The position numbers and the translations under genes are program-made. Of a DNA stretch of 60,813 nt, positions 37,653 through 46,498 are shown in pieces. The stretch lies in assembly GCF_016921115.1 (NCBI RefSeq), contig NZ_JAFFZS010000043.1, positions 1-60,813 of the forward strand. Reading direction: 5' to 3'. The notes beneath the pieces were generated by a model, which ran no database searches, was not told where the DNA came from, and saw only the letters and a list, made by a program, of their open reading frames with translations. This DNA is from Streptomyces actuosus (GTDB lineage Bacteria; Actinomycetota; Actinomycetes; Streptomycetales; Streptomycetaceae). How positions within the stretch are numbered: the stretch's first letter is position 1; every line of letters starts with the position of its first letter.

Positions 37653-37942
37653 CCGGGGATCAGGGCACGGCCCCGGCGAGGCGGACGCCGCCCGCGGCGG
37701 GTCCCGGGGACGGCCCGCACGACCGGCACCGCCGCCCCACCGGACGACGGCCGCCGGTCCGCTCGGCCCCCCCCGGCTCGCGGCCGGGGGTCACGGGCCG
37801 ACGGCGGTGCGGTCCTCGACCGGCTCCGGTGCCCGGCGCCCCCGGGTCCGTCCGCCGAGCCCGGCCCTCCGGTGTCCGGGTCCCGGGCCGTTGCCGCCGG
37901 AGTCCGCCGCGCCGGCGGATCCGTCCGTCCCGGGCGACCGCT

Positions 37943-38812
37943 TCACTGCTTGCCGAGCAGATCCGCCGGGAAGGCGCCGGCCGACAGGGCGGTGCGGGCG
38001 AACCCGCCGGCGAGCTCGGTCAGCCGGGCGACGTCCTCGGCACCCAGGTGCTCGTACGGCGCCCGGTCCAGGCGGTCGGTCTCGGCCTCGATCTCCTGGC
38101 GCAGGGCGGCGCCCTGCTCGGTCAGCTCGCCGTCGGCGTCCAGCAGGCCGCGCTCGTGCAGTCGTGCGACCGCCGCGTCCCACTCCTGCCGGGTCCAGCC
38201 GCGGGTGGTGAACACCCACTTGGGCGTCATGCCCTTGCCGGTGGCGGTGTGCGTCACCAGGGCCTCCAGCCCGTCGAGGCCGGCCGACACCAGCATGGCG
38301 ACGTGCCCGTCGCCGCGGTGTTCGCGCAGCAGCGTCGCGGCATGCCAGTACGCCAGGTGCGGCTCCTCGGGCACCGGCAGGTCGGCGTGTCCCGCGTACA
38401 GCGGCCGTCCGGCCCGCGAGCAGGCCTCGGAGGCCTTCAGCGCAAGACCCGCGGCCTCGGCCATCTCGGCCGACGCGAGCAGCTCGGCCCCCAGCAGCCG
38501 CCGCAGCGAGGCGTCGACGGCACGCGTGCGTGCCGCGAGGACGTCCGCGGGCCCCGCGATCTCCCACACGGCGGGCACGTGCCGTGCCACCAGCTCGTAC
38601 GTGTAGTTGTAGAAGGCCGCCGCGACGGTACCGGCACCGACCGGCCCCAGTGCGGCGGACCGCACCGCGAAGTTGACGGCACGGGGGTCGGCGATCCCGA
38701 TCGCACCCAGCTCCTTGCCCAGCTCGGGCGCGAAGTAGTGGGTGGCGTGCAGGGAGTTGAGCGCGTTGTGGCAGCGGCGCCCGGCGCGCGGCTCAAGGAC
38801 GGCAGTAGTCAT
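37943..38812 (-). CDS. SCO6745-family protein
   Basis: 289 residues from ATG 38812. Matches the actinobacterial family I know as SCO6745 (also called SalK-like): CHNALNSLHATHYFAPELGKEL at the start, GRPLYAGHADLPVPEEPHLAYWHAATLLREHRGDGHVA in the middle and a winged-helix-like C-terminus (TPKWVFTTRGWTRQEWDAAVARLHERGLLDADGELTEQG). Function unknown; the C-terminal region resembles MarR-type helix-turn-helix folds but may be structural. A perfect TetR-type palindrome lies 10 bp upstream of the start, so expression is probably repressed until a signal appears. Confidence 0.85.
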   Translation of the reverse strand: MTTAVLEPRAGRRCHNALNSLHATHYFAPELGKELGAIGIADPRAVNFAVRSAALGPVGAGTVAAAFYNYTYELVARHVPAVWEIAGPADVLAARTRAVDASLRRLLGAELLASAEMAEAAGLALKASEACSRAGRPLYAGHADLPVPEEPHLAYWHAATLLREHRGDGHVAMLVSAGLDGLEALVTHTATGKGMTPKWVFTTRGWTRQEWDAAVARLHERGLLDADGELTEQGAALRQEIEAETDRLDRAPYEHLGAEDVARLTELAGGFARTALSAGAFPADLLGKQ

Positions 38813-38822
38813 GCCCGCACGT

Positions 38823-38838
38823 TACCGACCGGTCGGTA
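38823..38838. promoter_or_regulatory. Perfect 16-bp TetR-type operator
   Basis: TACCGACCGGTCGGTA is an exact palindrome centred 18 bp upstream of the SCO6745-family ATG and about 105 bp upstream of the divergent GlxA-type gene. The sequence is of the type bound by TetR-family dimers in actinobacteria. No TetR gene is in the window. Confidence 0.65.
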
Positions 38839-38934
38839 CTGACTCCAGGCCCCGGTGGGACGGGCTCCCGGAGTGGCAGGAAAGGTGGGGAACCGGTCAT
38901 TGCTGCCTCGGTACCAGGCGCGAAGAATCGCAGC

Positions 38935-39892
38935 ATGGCGCAGCGAACCGTTCTCCTCGTGCTCTTCGACGGCGTCCAGAGCCTCGACGTCACCGGCCCC
39001 CTGGAGGTCTTCGCCGGTGCCGAGCGGCACACCCCGGGGTCGTACCGGACCCGCACCGCTTCCGTGGACGGCACGCCGGTGCGCACCTCGTCCGGGCTCA
39101 CCCTGACCCCGGACGGGGCCCTCACCGGCGAGGCCCACCCGCACACCCTGATCGTCCCGGGCGGGGACGGCACCCGCGACCCCGATCCGGCCCTGACCGA
39201 CTGGCTGCGCGGCCACGGCCCGCGCGCCGAACGGCTCGTCTCGGTCTGCACCGGCGCCTTCCGGCTGGCGGAGGCGGGCCTGCTGGACGGGCGGCGCGCG
39301 ACGACCCACTGGGCGTACTGCGACACCCTCGCCCGCCGGTACGAGACCGTCGAGGTGGATCCCGACCCGATCTACGTCCGCGACGGGCCCGTCGTCACCT
39401 CCGCCGGAGTGACCAGCGGCATCGACCTGGCACTCGCCCTCGTCGAGGAGGACCTGGACCGGGAGACTGCCCTCGCCGTCGCCCGCCATCTGGTGGTGTT
39501 CCTGCGGCGGCCGGGCAACCAGGCCCAGTTCAGCGCGCAGCTCGCCGCCCAGACCGCGCGCCGCGAGCCCCTGCGCGAGGTCCAGCGGTGGATCACCGAG
39601 CACCCGGCCGAGGACCTGACGATCGAGGCGCTGGCCGCCCGTGCCCTGCTCTCGCCCCGCCACTTCGCCCGCGCCTTCCGGGCCGAGACCGGCACGACCC
39701 CGGGCCGCTATGTCGACCAGGTCCGCCTGGAGCACGCGCGCCGCCTGCTGGAGGACTCCGGCCGGAGTGGAGGAGGTCTCCCGCGCCAGCGGCTACGGCA
39801 CCCCGGAGGCCATGCGCCGCGCCTTCCTCAGGGCCCTGGGAGCCTCGCCGGCGGAGTACCGCAGCCGGTTCCGCCCCGCAGCCGCCGGCTGA
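38935..39892 (+). pseudogene. GlxA-type regulator (DJ-1/PfpI plus AraC), frameshifted in the DNA-binding domain
   Basis: Residues 1-~190 form a DJ-1/PfpI domain (VLLVLFDGVQSLDVTGPLEVFAGAE; LVSVCTGAFRLAEAGLLDG with the nucleophile-elbow Cys). From ~215 comes an AraC helix-turn-helix (LREVQRWITEHPAEDLTIEALAARALLSPRHFARAF). At about codon 277 (39765-39770, TCCGGCCGGAGTGG) the frame breaks. The second AraC helix-turn-helix continues in the +1-shifted frame as GVEEVSRASGYGTPEAMRRAF to a stop at 39890-39892. In the uninterrupted frame translation instead runs into the next gene. One extra C, or loss of two bases, explains it. An intact protein would be ~318 residues. Real decay or sequence error. 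Confidence 0.75.
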
Positions 39893-39954
39893 CAGCCGCC
39901 CCCTGCCCCCGACATCCGTCACCCGCCCACAACCCACCCGCGAAAGGGAACACC

Positions 39955-40593
39955 GTGCAGACAGCGATCGTCCTTCATGACCGGTTCACCGCCCTCGACG
40001 CCGTCGGCCCCTACGAGATGCTGGGCCGCCTGCCGGGCGCCGAGACCGTCTTCGTCGCGGAGCGGACCGGGCCCGTGCGCGCCGACACCGGGCAGCTCGC
40101 CCTCATCGCCGACCGGACCCTCGCGGACGTGCCCCGGCCCGACATCGTGGTCGTCCCGGGCGGACCCGAGCAGACCCTGCCGACACGGAACGAGGCCCTG
40201 CTGGAGTGGCTGCGCACCGCCGACGCCGCAAGCACCTGGACGACATCGGTGTGCACCGGCTCGCTGCTGCTGGCCGCCGCAGGACTCCTGCGGGGCCGCC
40301 GTGCCGCCTCCCACTGGCTGTCCCTGGACGGCCTCACGCCGTACGGGGCCCGGCCCACCGGCGACCGCGTCGTCCTCGACGGAAAGTACGTCACCGCCGC
40401 CGGGGTGTCCGCCGGCATCGACATGGGGCTCACCCTGCTCGGCCGCATCGCCGGCGACGCGTACGCCCGGGCCGTCCAGCTGATGACCGAGTACGATCCG
40501 CAGCCGCCCTACGACGCCGGCGCGCCGCACAAGGCGCCCGGCGACCTGGTCGACCGGATGCGTGCCCGGTTCACCCCTGCACGGTCCAGGTGA
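39955..40593 (+). CDS. DJ-1/PfpI family protein
   Basis: 212 residues from GTG 39955, with AAAGGGA upstream. A single DJ-1/PfpI domain: VQTAIVLHDRFTALDAVGPYEML, DIVVVPGGPEQT and TTSVCTGSLLLAAAGLLRG with the nucleophile-elbow Cys, then AASHWLSLDGL. Related to the sensor half of GlxA regulators but with no AraC domain; some relatives are isonitrile hydratases. It lies directly downstream of the GlxA-type gene in the same frame, probably its functional partner or target. Its last 23 bp overlap the 3' end of the convergent enoyl-CoA hydratase gene. Confidence 0.88.
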   Translation: MQTAIVLHDRFTALDAVGPYEMLGRLPGAETVFVAERTGPVRADTGQLALIADRTLADVPRPDIVVVPGGPEQTLPTRNEALLEWLRTADAASTWTTSVCTGSLLLAAAGLLRGRRAASHWLSLDGLTPYGARPTGDRVVLDGKYVTAAGVSAGIDMGLTLLGRIAGDAYARAVQLMTEYDPQPPYDAGAPHKAPGDLVDRMRARFTPARSR

Positions 40594-41320
40594 AGCGGGG
40601 CTGCCTGCGCTCCAGGAACGCGGCGACGCCCTCGGCGGTGTCGCCGCTGGCGCGTGCCTGCCCGGTCCAGTGGGCTTCCCGGTCGGTGCGCCCGTCGGCG
40701 AACTCCTTGGCCGCGGCCTGCGTCAGCTGCGAGCGGGAGACCAGGATGCGGGTGAACTCCGCGACGCGCTTGCCGAGCTCGCCCCGCGGCAGCACCTCGT
40801 CGGCCAGTCCGCTGCGCAGTGCCCGGCCCGCGTCGATCAGCTCGCCCGAGAAGAGCAGGTACTTGGTGGTGGCCGGGCCGACCAGCGACACGAGCCGCCG
40901 GGTGGAGGCGGCCGGGTAGACGATCCCGAGCTTCGCCGGTGTCACTCCGAACAGCGCGTCCTCCTCGGCGAACCGCAGGTCGCAGGCTGCGGCCAGCTGC
41001 GTGCCCCCGCCCACGCAGTGCCCGCGCACAGCGGCCAGCGTCGGCTTCGGGAACGCTGCCAGCGCCTCCTCCGCGCGCACCGCCAGGTGCTGCGCCCGCT
41101 CCGGCGACTCGCGCAGCGTGGTGATGTCGGCTCCGGCGCAGAACGTGCCGCCGTCCCCGGTCAGGACCAGCGCCCGCACACCGCCGTCGGCGGCCAGCGC
41201 GCCCAGCAGCGGAGGCAGCGCCCGCCACATCGCGGCCGTCATCGCATTGCGCCGGGCCGGATGGCGTACGACGACCGTGGCGACCGAGTCGGTCACGCTG
41301 TGCAGCAGCTGCGGTTCCAT
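40571..41320 (-). CDS. Enoyl-CoA hydratase/isomerase family protein
   Basis: 249 residues from ATG 41320; the open frame upstream is noise. Crotonase fold: GDGGTFCAGADITTLRE supplies the first oxyanion-hole region, AAVRGHCVGGGTQLAAACDLRFA the second, and FGVTPAKLGIVYPAAST follows. The Glu of classical hydratases at the second catalytic site is not clearly conserved, so it may be an isomerase or act on an unusual acyl-CoA. The 3' end overlaps the DJ-1/PfpI gene tail-to-tail by 23 bp. A TAGCAT-like -10 lies close to the start. Confidence 0.88.
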   Translation of the reverse strand: MEPQLLHSVTDSVATVVVRHPARRNAMTAAMWRALPPLLGALAADGGVRALVLTGDGGTFCAGADITTLRESPERAQHLAVRAEEALAAFPKPTLAAVRGHCVGGGTQLAAACDLRFAEEDALFGVTPAKLGIVYPAASTRRLVSLVGPATTKYLLFSGELIDAGRALRSGLADEVLPRGELGKRVAEFTRILVSRSQLTQAAAKEFADGRTDREAHWTGQARASGDTAEGVAAFLERRQPRFTWTVQG

Positions 41321-41787
41321 GCGGCGGATGCTATCCGCCCCGCACATCCTGCCGATCACCCGGCGACCGGGGTGAGACCCACGGCACCGGGCGGGTGAGA
41401 CCCACGGCACGGGGCGCGGAGGCCCCCGGCGCGGAGCGGCCCCGGGTGGTGGCACCGGCTGGGGAAGCCGTACCGCACCGGGCGGGAGCGCCGACCGGAT
41501 CGGCTTCGCCACGCCTCTGCTCCAGTCCAGCGCCCGCGTCGCTTCTCCCGCGCCCGGGCGGGACGGGGAGTGCGCCGGGCGGCGACCTCACCGAACCCGT
41601 ACAACCCGAAGAGTTCGCGAAGACGGTGCGGCCGGGACAGGAGCAGTCCCACATCTGACCGTGTCATACGCCAACGGTCGGAAACGCTCGATAGTTGCTG
41701 ACTTGTGTTCAGTCATCCGGGGTGGAGCGCTTCGTTACCAACACTCGTCCTGTGGTGACAATCGAGCGCGAGGGTGGCGACCGGACC
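41321..41787. other. Divergent intergenic region with a 23-bp-spaced direct repeat
   Basis: 467 bp. GGTGAGACCCACGGCAC occurs at 41371 and again at 41394, a near-tandem duplication with a 23-bp period. The right end, from ~41650, is less GC-rich and contains CGATAGTTGCTGACTTGTGTTC, probably the promoter region of the ATPase gene. No gene recognised. Confidence 0.5.
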
Positions 41788-42297
41788 ATGGACAACCACG
41801 GGCGCGGGCCCGGCCCACGCCCAGCGGGCGGAGCCGACGCATCGTACGAGGCCGACACGCCGGAGCCGCTGCCGTACGAGGGCGTCTGGCGGTTCACCGC
41901 TCCCGCCGCCGACTCCTCCGTCCCGCAGGCACGGCACGCCGTGCGGGACCTGCTGTACCACCAGGGTGTACCGGTGTCGGACGACCTGGTGCAGGGGCTG
42001 CTGCTGATCGTGTCCGAGCTGGTGACGAACGCGGTCAAGCACGCGGCGCTGCTCTCGCCCACGGTCGCCGTGGAGGTGGCCGTCGGCGCCGAGTGGGTGC
42101 GGGTGTCGGTCGAGGACAACCACCCCTACCGCCCTACCGCCCTGGAGGCCGACCACGGACAGGTCGGCGGCCGCGGACTGCTGCTCGTCCGCGAGATCGC
42201 CAGGGAGGCGGGCGGGGTGTGCGACGTCGAGCACACCGCCGGCGGCGGGAAGATCGTCTGGGTCGCCGTGCCGCTCAAGCCCGCCCTGCTGTCGTAG
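41788..42297 (+). CDS. RsbW-like ATP-binding protein (GHKL, anti-sigma type)
   Basis: 169 residues from ATG 41788 (GAGGGTGG about 9 bases upstream; GTG 41752 or 41755 are alternatives). HATPase_c domain: N box LLIVSELVTNAVKHA, G1 box VEDNHP and G2 region GGRGLLLVREIA. The fold is that of the stand-alone anti-sigma factor kinases that abound in Streptomyces and act through partner-switching with anti-anti-sigma factors. No STAS partner gene is adjacent. The N-terminal ~35 residues are low-complexity. Confidence 0.85.
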   Translation: MDNHGRGPGPRPAGGADASYEADTPEPLPYEGVWRFTAPAADSSVPQARHAVRDLLYHQGVPVSDDLVQGLLLIVSELVTNAVKHAALLSPTVAVEVAVGAEWVRVSVEDNHPYRPTALEADHGQVGGRGLLLVREIAREAGGVCDVEHTAGGGKIVWVAVPLKPALLS

Positions 42298-42417
42298 CGG
42301 GGGACGGCGGGACGGTGGCGGCCCCGCTCGGGGTGACGGCCCCGGACCCGGCCGCGTCCCCGGAGCGGGCGGCGGTCCCGCGCGCCGTCGGGGTCCCGCG
42401 GACGGCCGTCATCGTGC

Positions 42418-43014
42418 TCACCAGCCGGCCGACGGGCCCGTCAGCTCCCTGACCGCCGGGCGGGCGGCGTCCAGCACGGTCATGAACCACGACGAGAAGG
42501 TGTCCCGCGCGTGCCGCTCCGCCAGTTCGGCGGCGGTCACGAACGCGGTCGCCCCGACCTCCTCGGGATCGGGCCGCGGCGGTGTCTGGACCAGGCCCAC
42601 GAAGAGGTGGTTGAACTCCTGCTCCACCAGACCCGAGGCCGGGTCGGGGTGGTTGTAGCGGACGGTCCCGGCCTCCGCGAGGAGGGACGGCGAGACACCC
42701 AGCTCCTCGTACGTCCGGCGGGCCGCCGCGGCGAACGGCGCCTCGCCCGGGTACGGGTGGCCGCAGCAGGTGTTGGACCACACACCGGGCGAGTGGTACT
42801 TGCCCAGGGCCCGCTGCTGCAGCAGCAGTCGGCCGTGGGCGTCGAAGAGGAACACCGAGAACGCCCGGTGCAGCTGCCCCGGAGGCTGGTGGGCGGCGAG
42901 CTTCTCCGCGGTGCCGATCGTCACGCCGTTCTCGTCGACCAGTTCCAGCAAAATCGCTTCCGCGGTGCCGTTCGACGACGAACTGTGCGCCGCGGTGGCA
43001 GGTGTGATCGGCAT
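42418..43014 (-). CDS. idi: Isopentenyl-diphosphate delta-isomerase, type I
   Basis: 198 residues from ATG 43014 (MPITPATAAH); ATGs at 43020 and 43029 are in frame just upstream. Nudix fold with the catalytic Cys in WSNTCCGHPYPGE, the Nudix-like helix AAARRTYEELGV and the catalytic Glu in EQEFNHLFVG. It interconverts IPP and DMAPP, balancing C5 units for isoprenoids. Its location a few kb from the hopanoid operon, with ispG at the far end, suggests dedicated precursor supply. The metal ligands (His, Glu) are present. Confidence 0.95.
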   Translation of the reverse strand: MPITPATAAHSSSSNGTAEAILLELVDENGVTIGTAEKLAAHQPPGQLHRAFSVFLFDAHGRLLLQQRALGKYHSPGVWSNTCCGHPYPGEAPFAAAARRTYEELGVSPSLLAEAGTVRYNHPDPASGLVEQEFNHLFVGLVQTPPRPDPEEVGATAFVTAAELAERHARDTFSSWFMTVLDAARPAVRELTGPSAGW

Positions 43015-43222
43015 ACCCATCCTTCGCATCGGTCCTCGCCCCCCAAGTCTGCCGTACACCTCAGACACTCCCGGCACGCCACGGCGGCCGGAAGCGGGGC
43101 CCGATAGGTGATCGTCCCCCGTGCCGTGAGCCGGGAATCTCCGGACAATCGTGCGAACGGCGGGCCCGCACCGGCGAGGACGCCGTATGGGGCCGGACGG
43201 CCGCGCGCCGCCGCGCCGGGTG

Positions 43223-44161
43223 TCAGTAGCAGAGTCGCGCCTCGTGTTCCGCGTGCCCGCCCGGTTCGAGCTGGAAGGTGCAGTGCTCCACGTCGAAGTG
43301 GCCGCCCAGGCACTCCTGGAGCTCGTGCAGCATCTTCTCGTGCCCGATGGCGCTCAGGACGTCCGAGCGCACCACGACGTGCGCCGACAGCACCGGCATG
43401 CCGGAGGTGATGGTCCAGGCGTGCAGGTCGTGCACGTCCTCGACGCCGTCCAGGGCGAGGATGTGCGCCCGTACCTCGTCCATGTCGACCCCCTTGGGTG
43501 CCGCCTCCAGCAGCACGTCGAGGGTCTCGCGCAGCAGTTTCAGCGTCCGGGGCACGATCATCAGGCCGATCAGGATCGAGGCGATCGGGTCCGCGGCCTG
43601 CCAGCCGGTGGTCAGGATCACCGTGGCGGAGACGATCACCGCCACCGACCCCAGCGCGTCCGCCGCGACCTCCAGGAACGCCCCGCGCACGTTCAGGCTC
43701 TCCTGCTGGCCCCGCATCAGCAGGAGCAGCGAGACGGTGTTGGCGGCCAGGCCGATGGCACCGAAGACGATCATCAGCCCGCCCTCGGTGGAAGCGGGGG
43801 AGAGGAATCGCTGCACCGCCTCGTACAGGACGTAGCCGCCCACTCCGAGCAGCAGCATGCAGTTCGCCAGGGCGGCGAGGATCTCCGCGCGGGCGTAGCC
43901 GAAGGTGCGGTTCGCGCCGGCCGGGCGGTTGGCGAAGTGGATGGCGAGCAGCGCCATCCCCAGGCCGAGGGCGTCCGTCGCCATGTGGGCCGCGTCCGCG
44001 ATCAGCGCGAGCGAGTCGGCGAGCAGCCCGCCGACGATCTCCAGCAGCATGATGCCGATGGTGATCCCCAGAGCCGTCCGCAGTCGGCCGCGGTGGGCCG
44101 CCGCGGCGGTACCGCCCACCGGTGCCGCGTGCGCGTGCCCGTGATCGTGCCCAGCCCCCAT
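43223..44161 (-). CDS. Cation diffusion facilitator metal exporter (CzcD/ZitB type)
   Basis: 312 residues. A His-rich N-terminus (GHDHGHAHAA) precedes six hydrophobic segments. Zinc-site motifs are LADSLALIADAAHMATDALG in the second helix and VAADALGSVAVI (with the HD/DD-type Asp) in the fifth. A C-terminal cytoplasmic ferredoxin-like domain follows (VHDLHAWTITSGMPVLSAHVVV). CDF proteins export Zn2+, Co2+ or similar ions against protons. ATG 44161. No metal-responsive repressor gene is adjacent. Confidence 0.92.
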   Translation of the reverse strand: MGAGHDHGHAHAAPVGGTAAAAHRGRLRTALGITIGIMLLEIVGGLLADSLALIADAAHMATDALGLGMALLAIHFANRPAGANRTFGYARAEILAALANCMLLLGVGGYVLYEAVQRFLSPASTEGGLMIVFGAIGLAANTVSLLLLMRGQQESLNVRGAFLEVAADALGSVAVIVSATVILTTGWQAADPIASILIGLMIVPRTLKLLRETLDVLLEAAPKGVDMDEVRAHILALDGVEDVHDLHAWTITSGMPVLSAHVVVRSDVLSAIGHEKMLHELQECLGGHFDVEHCTFQLEPGGHAEHEARLCY

Positions 44162-44650
44162 GCCCCGCCTTTCCGTCGTGTGTCCGGTACCCCTCCGGGC
44201 CTCAGTGAACTACGGGTGGGGGGTATGGGGCAACGCGGCACTGAACACCGTTGTCATCTGCTGTGAGCTGCGGAAACGCGACCCGTCGTGCGATGCGGAG
44301 GCGTTGCGCAGGTCAGCGTGCGTGCGCACCCGACGGGTCCGGCTCGTCGGTACGGCCGATCCGGCGCCCATCCGCCGTACGCCGCGCCCGGACCGGTCGG
44401 ACCGGACGGGATGTCCTGGATGTCGGCTGTGCGGGACGCGGTTTGTCCCGGGGACGGGGCATCGCCGATGATGATCTCGGCGAAGGCGGGTGCAGTCCCG
44501 CCGATCGGCCCGTGAACGGGCGGTGAACGCCGCCCTCCCGGCATCGGATAGCCTCTGCCGACATGCCGCCCGACTGGCGCAGCCAAGGGGGCGTCCCACC
44601 ATGCTCATGACCGGCGCGCAGCGCGCCGGCACCCAGGGAAGTGAGTTCGG
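44162..44650. other. Divergent promoter region of the CDF and phosphatidyltransferase operons
   Basis: 489 bp. TAGCCT (44549-44554) is a possible -10, 8 bases before ATG 44563, which opens a 15-codon frame (MPPDWRSQGGVPPCS, stop at 44608-44610). TGAACG at 44524 is a weak -35. The transcript would then run ~90 nt to the TTG start of the first operon gene. The small frame might be a leaderless leader peptide, but evidence is limited to spacing. Confidence 0.35.
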
Positions 44651-46498
44651 TTGTCGACCGCCATCCTGACCGGTCAGCCGGTCCCCGGCTCGTCGATCGA
44701 GGGCGATCTGCGGGCACTGGGATTCGAGGTGCACGTCGCCACCGACACCGCGCACGCCGAGACGCTGCTCGCCCAGGTGCCCGCGGACCAGCGGGTCGCC
44801 GTGGTCGACGCCCGCTTCGTCGGCCATCTGCACGCCCTCCGGCTGGGCCTGGCCGACCCGCGCTTCGCCCTCGCGGCGATCCCCGGCGCCGTGTCGGCGC
44901 GCGCGGCCGGCCGCGCGGCCCTCTCGCGCGCGATGGCCCGCGAGAACGGCAGCCATGAGAACCCCGCCGCCGCCGCCGCCGGCGGCGGCAGCGCCGTGGT
45001 CGTCGACGACCTCGCCGACCGCGTCACGGCCGCCCTCGACGCCGACGGCGCCGACGTCCACCGCCCCGCCCTCGGCAGCCTCGTCGCCGCCGTCCCCGCC
45101 GACCCCCAGGCCCGCAACGAGGCACGGCAGGCCGTCGCCTCCGTGGACGAGGAAGCCGTCCGCCTGAAGTCGGCCGTGAAGTCCGGCGACGGCCTGTTCA
45201 CCACGTACTGCATCAGCCCCTATTCGCGCTATGTCGCCCGCTGGTGCGCGCGGCGCGGCCTGACCCCGAACCTCGTCACCACCGCCTCCCTGCTCACCGC
45301 CCTCGTCGCGGCGGCCTGCGCGGCCACCGGCACCCGGGTCGGGTTCGTCGCCGCGGGCGTGCTGCTCATCGCCTCCTTCGTGCTGGACTGCGCCGACGGG
45401 CAGCTCGCCCGCTACTCCCTGCAGTACTCCACGCTCGGCGCCTGGCTGGACGCCACCTTCGACCGGGCCAAGGAGTTCGCGTTCTACGCCGGACTCGCCC
45501 TCGGCGCCGCCCGCGGCGGGGACGACGTGTGGGCGCTCGCCCTCGGCGCGATGATCCTGCAGACCTGCCGGCACATGGTGGACTTCGCCTTCATCGAGGC
45601 CCAGCAGGACGCCGCCGCCGGCTCCTCCGCGGAGCCCACCGCCGCCCTGTCCGACCGCCTCGACGGCGTCGGCTGGACCGTGTGGGTGCGACGCGTGATC
45701 ATCCTGCCGATCGGCGAGCGCTGGGCCATGATCGCCGTCCTGACCGCGGTGGCCACCCCCCGCGTCACCTTCGTCGCGCTGCTGGTCTGGATGGCCTTCG
45801 CCACCGCCTACACCACCGCGGGGCGCGTCCTGCGTTCCGTCACCCGTCGCGCGCGCCGCACCGACCGCGCCGCCGGGGCGCTCGCCGACCTCGCCGACAG
45901 TGGGCCCCTCGCCCAGGCCGCCGCCCGAGACCTGGGCGAACGGTTCCGCGTCCCCGCACTGCTCGCCGCCGCGACCGGCGCGCTCGTGGTGCTGCTCCCC
46001 GCCGCTCTGTGGGGCCCCGCCTGGGCCACCGCAGCCGGCGCCGCCCTCTACACCGCCCTTTCCGGCCTCGCCGTGGCCCGCCCGCTCAAGGGCGTCCTGG
46101 ACTGGCTGGTGCCGCCGCTCTTCCGGGCCGCCGAGTACGGCACCGTGCTGCTGCTGGCCGCGAAGGCGAGCGCCGACTCCGGCGTGAACGGTGTGCTTCC
46201 GGCGGCTTTCGGGCTGGTGGCCGCAGTCGCCTACCATCACTACGACACGGTGTACCGCATCCGCGGCAACGCCGGAGCACCCCCCGCCTGGCTCATCCGC
46301 GCCACCGGGGGGCACGAGGGCCGGACGCTGCTCGTCACCGTCCTGGCCGCACTGCTCACCGCCTCGCAGTTCAAGGTCGCGCTCACGGTCCTGGCCGTGG
46401 CCGTCGGCCTGCTGGTGCTCGCCGAGAGCATCCGCTTCTGGGTGGCCGCCCACAAGGGCGGCGCGCCCGCCGTACACGACGAAGGAGAAACCGCATGA
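44651..46498 (+). CDS. CDP-alcohol phosphatidyltransferase fused to extra N- and C-terminal domains (DUF5941-type)
   Basis: 615 residues from TTG 44651; an in-frame stop lies 7 bases upstream, so this is the first possible start. Residues ~200-300 contain the CDP-alcohol phosphatidyltransferase signature D-x2-DG-x2-AR-x8-G-x3-D-x3-D (DCADGQLARYSL...GAWLDATFD) inside a multi-helix membrane domain. The N-terminal ~180 residues are soluble and look like a degenerate nucleotidyltransferase-like or regulatory region. The C-terminal ~250 residues carry several more membrane helices (DUF5941 as I recall). The enzyme should transfer a phospho-alcohol from a CDP-activated donor. First gene of a seven-gene operon; overlaps the next by ATGA. 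Confidence 0.85.
   Translation: MSTAILTGQPVPGSSIEGDLRALGFEVHVATDTAHAETLLAQVPADQRVAVVDARFVGHLHALRLGLADPRFALAAIPGAVSARAAGRAALSRAMARENGSHENPAAAAAGGGSAVVVDDLADRVTAALDADGADVHRPALGSLVAAVPADPQARNEARQAVASVDEEAVRLKSAVKSGDGLFTTYCISPYSRYVARWCARRGLTPNLVTTASLLTALVAAACAATGTRVGFVAAGVLLIASFVLDCADGQLARYSLQYSTLGAWLDATFDRAKEFAFYAGLALGAARGGDDVWALALGAMILQTCRHMVDFAFIEAQQDAAAGSSAEPTAALSDRLDGVGWTVWVRRVIILPIGERWAMIAVLTAVATPRVTFVALLVWMAFATAYTTAGRVLRSVTRRARRTDRAAGALADLADSGPLAQAAARDLGERFRVPALLAAATGALVVLLPAALWGPAWATAAGAALYTALSGLAVARPLKGVLDWLVPPLFRAAEYGTVLLLAAKASADSGVNGVLPAAFGLVAAVAYHHYDTVYRIRGNAGAPPAWLIRATGGHEGRTLLVTVLAALLTASQFKVALTVLAVAVGLLVLAESIRFWVAAHKGGAPAVHDEGETA

Noticed and set aside
38935..40593. One 552-residue DJ-1/AraC/DJ-1 protein taken as a genuine designed fusion
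   Set aside because: The missing AraC helix is present in the shifted frame, and the downstream gene has its own ribosome site and GTG start, so two genes with a frameshift is the simpler reading.
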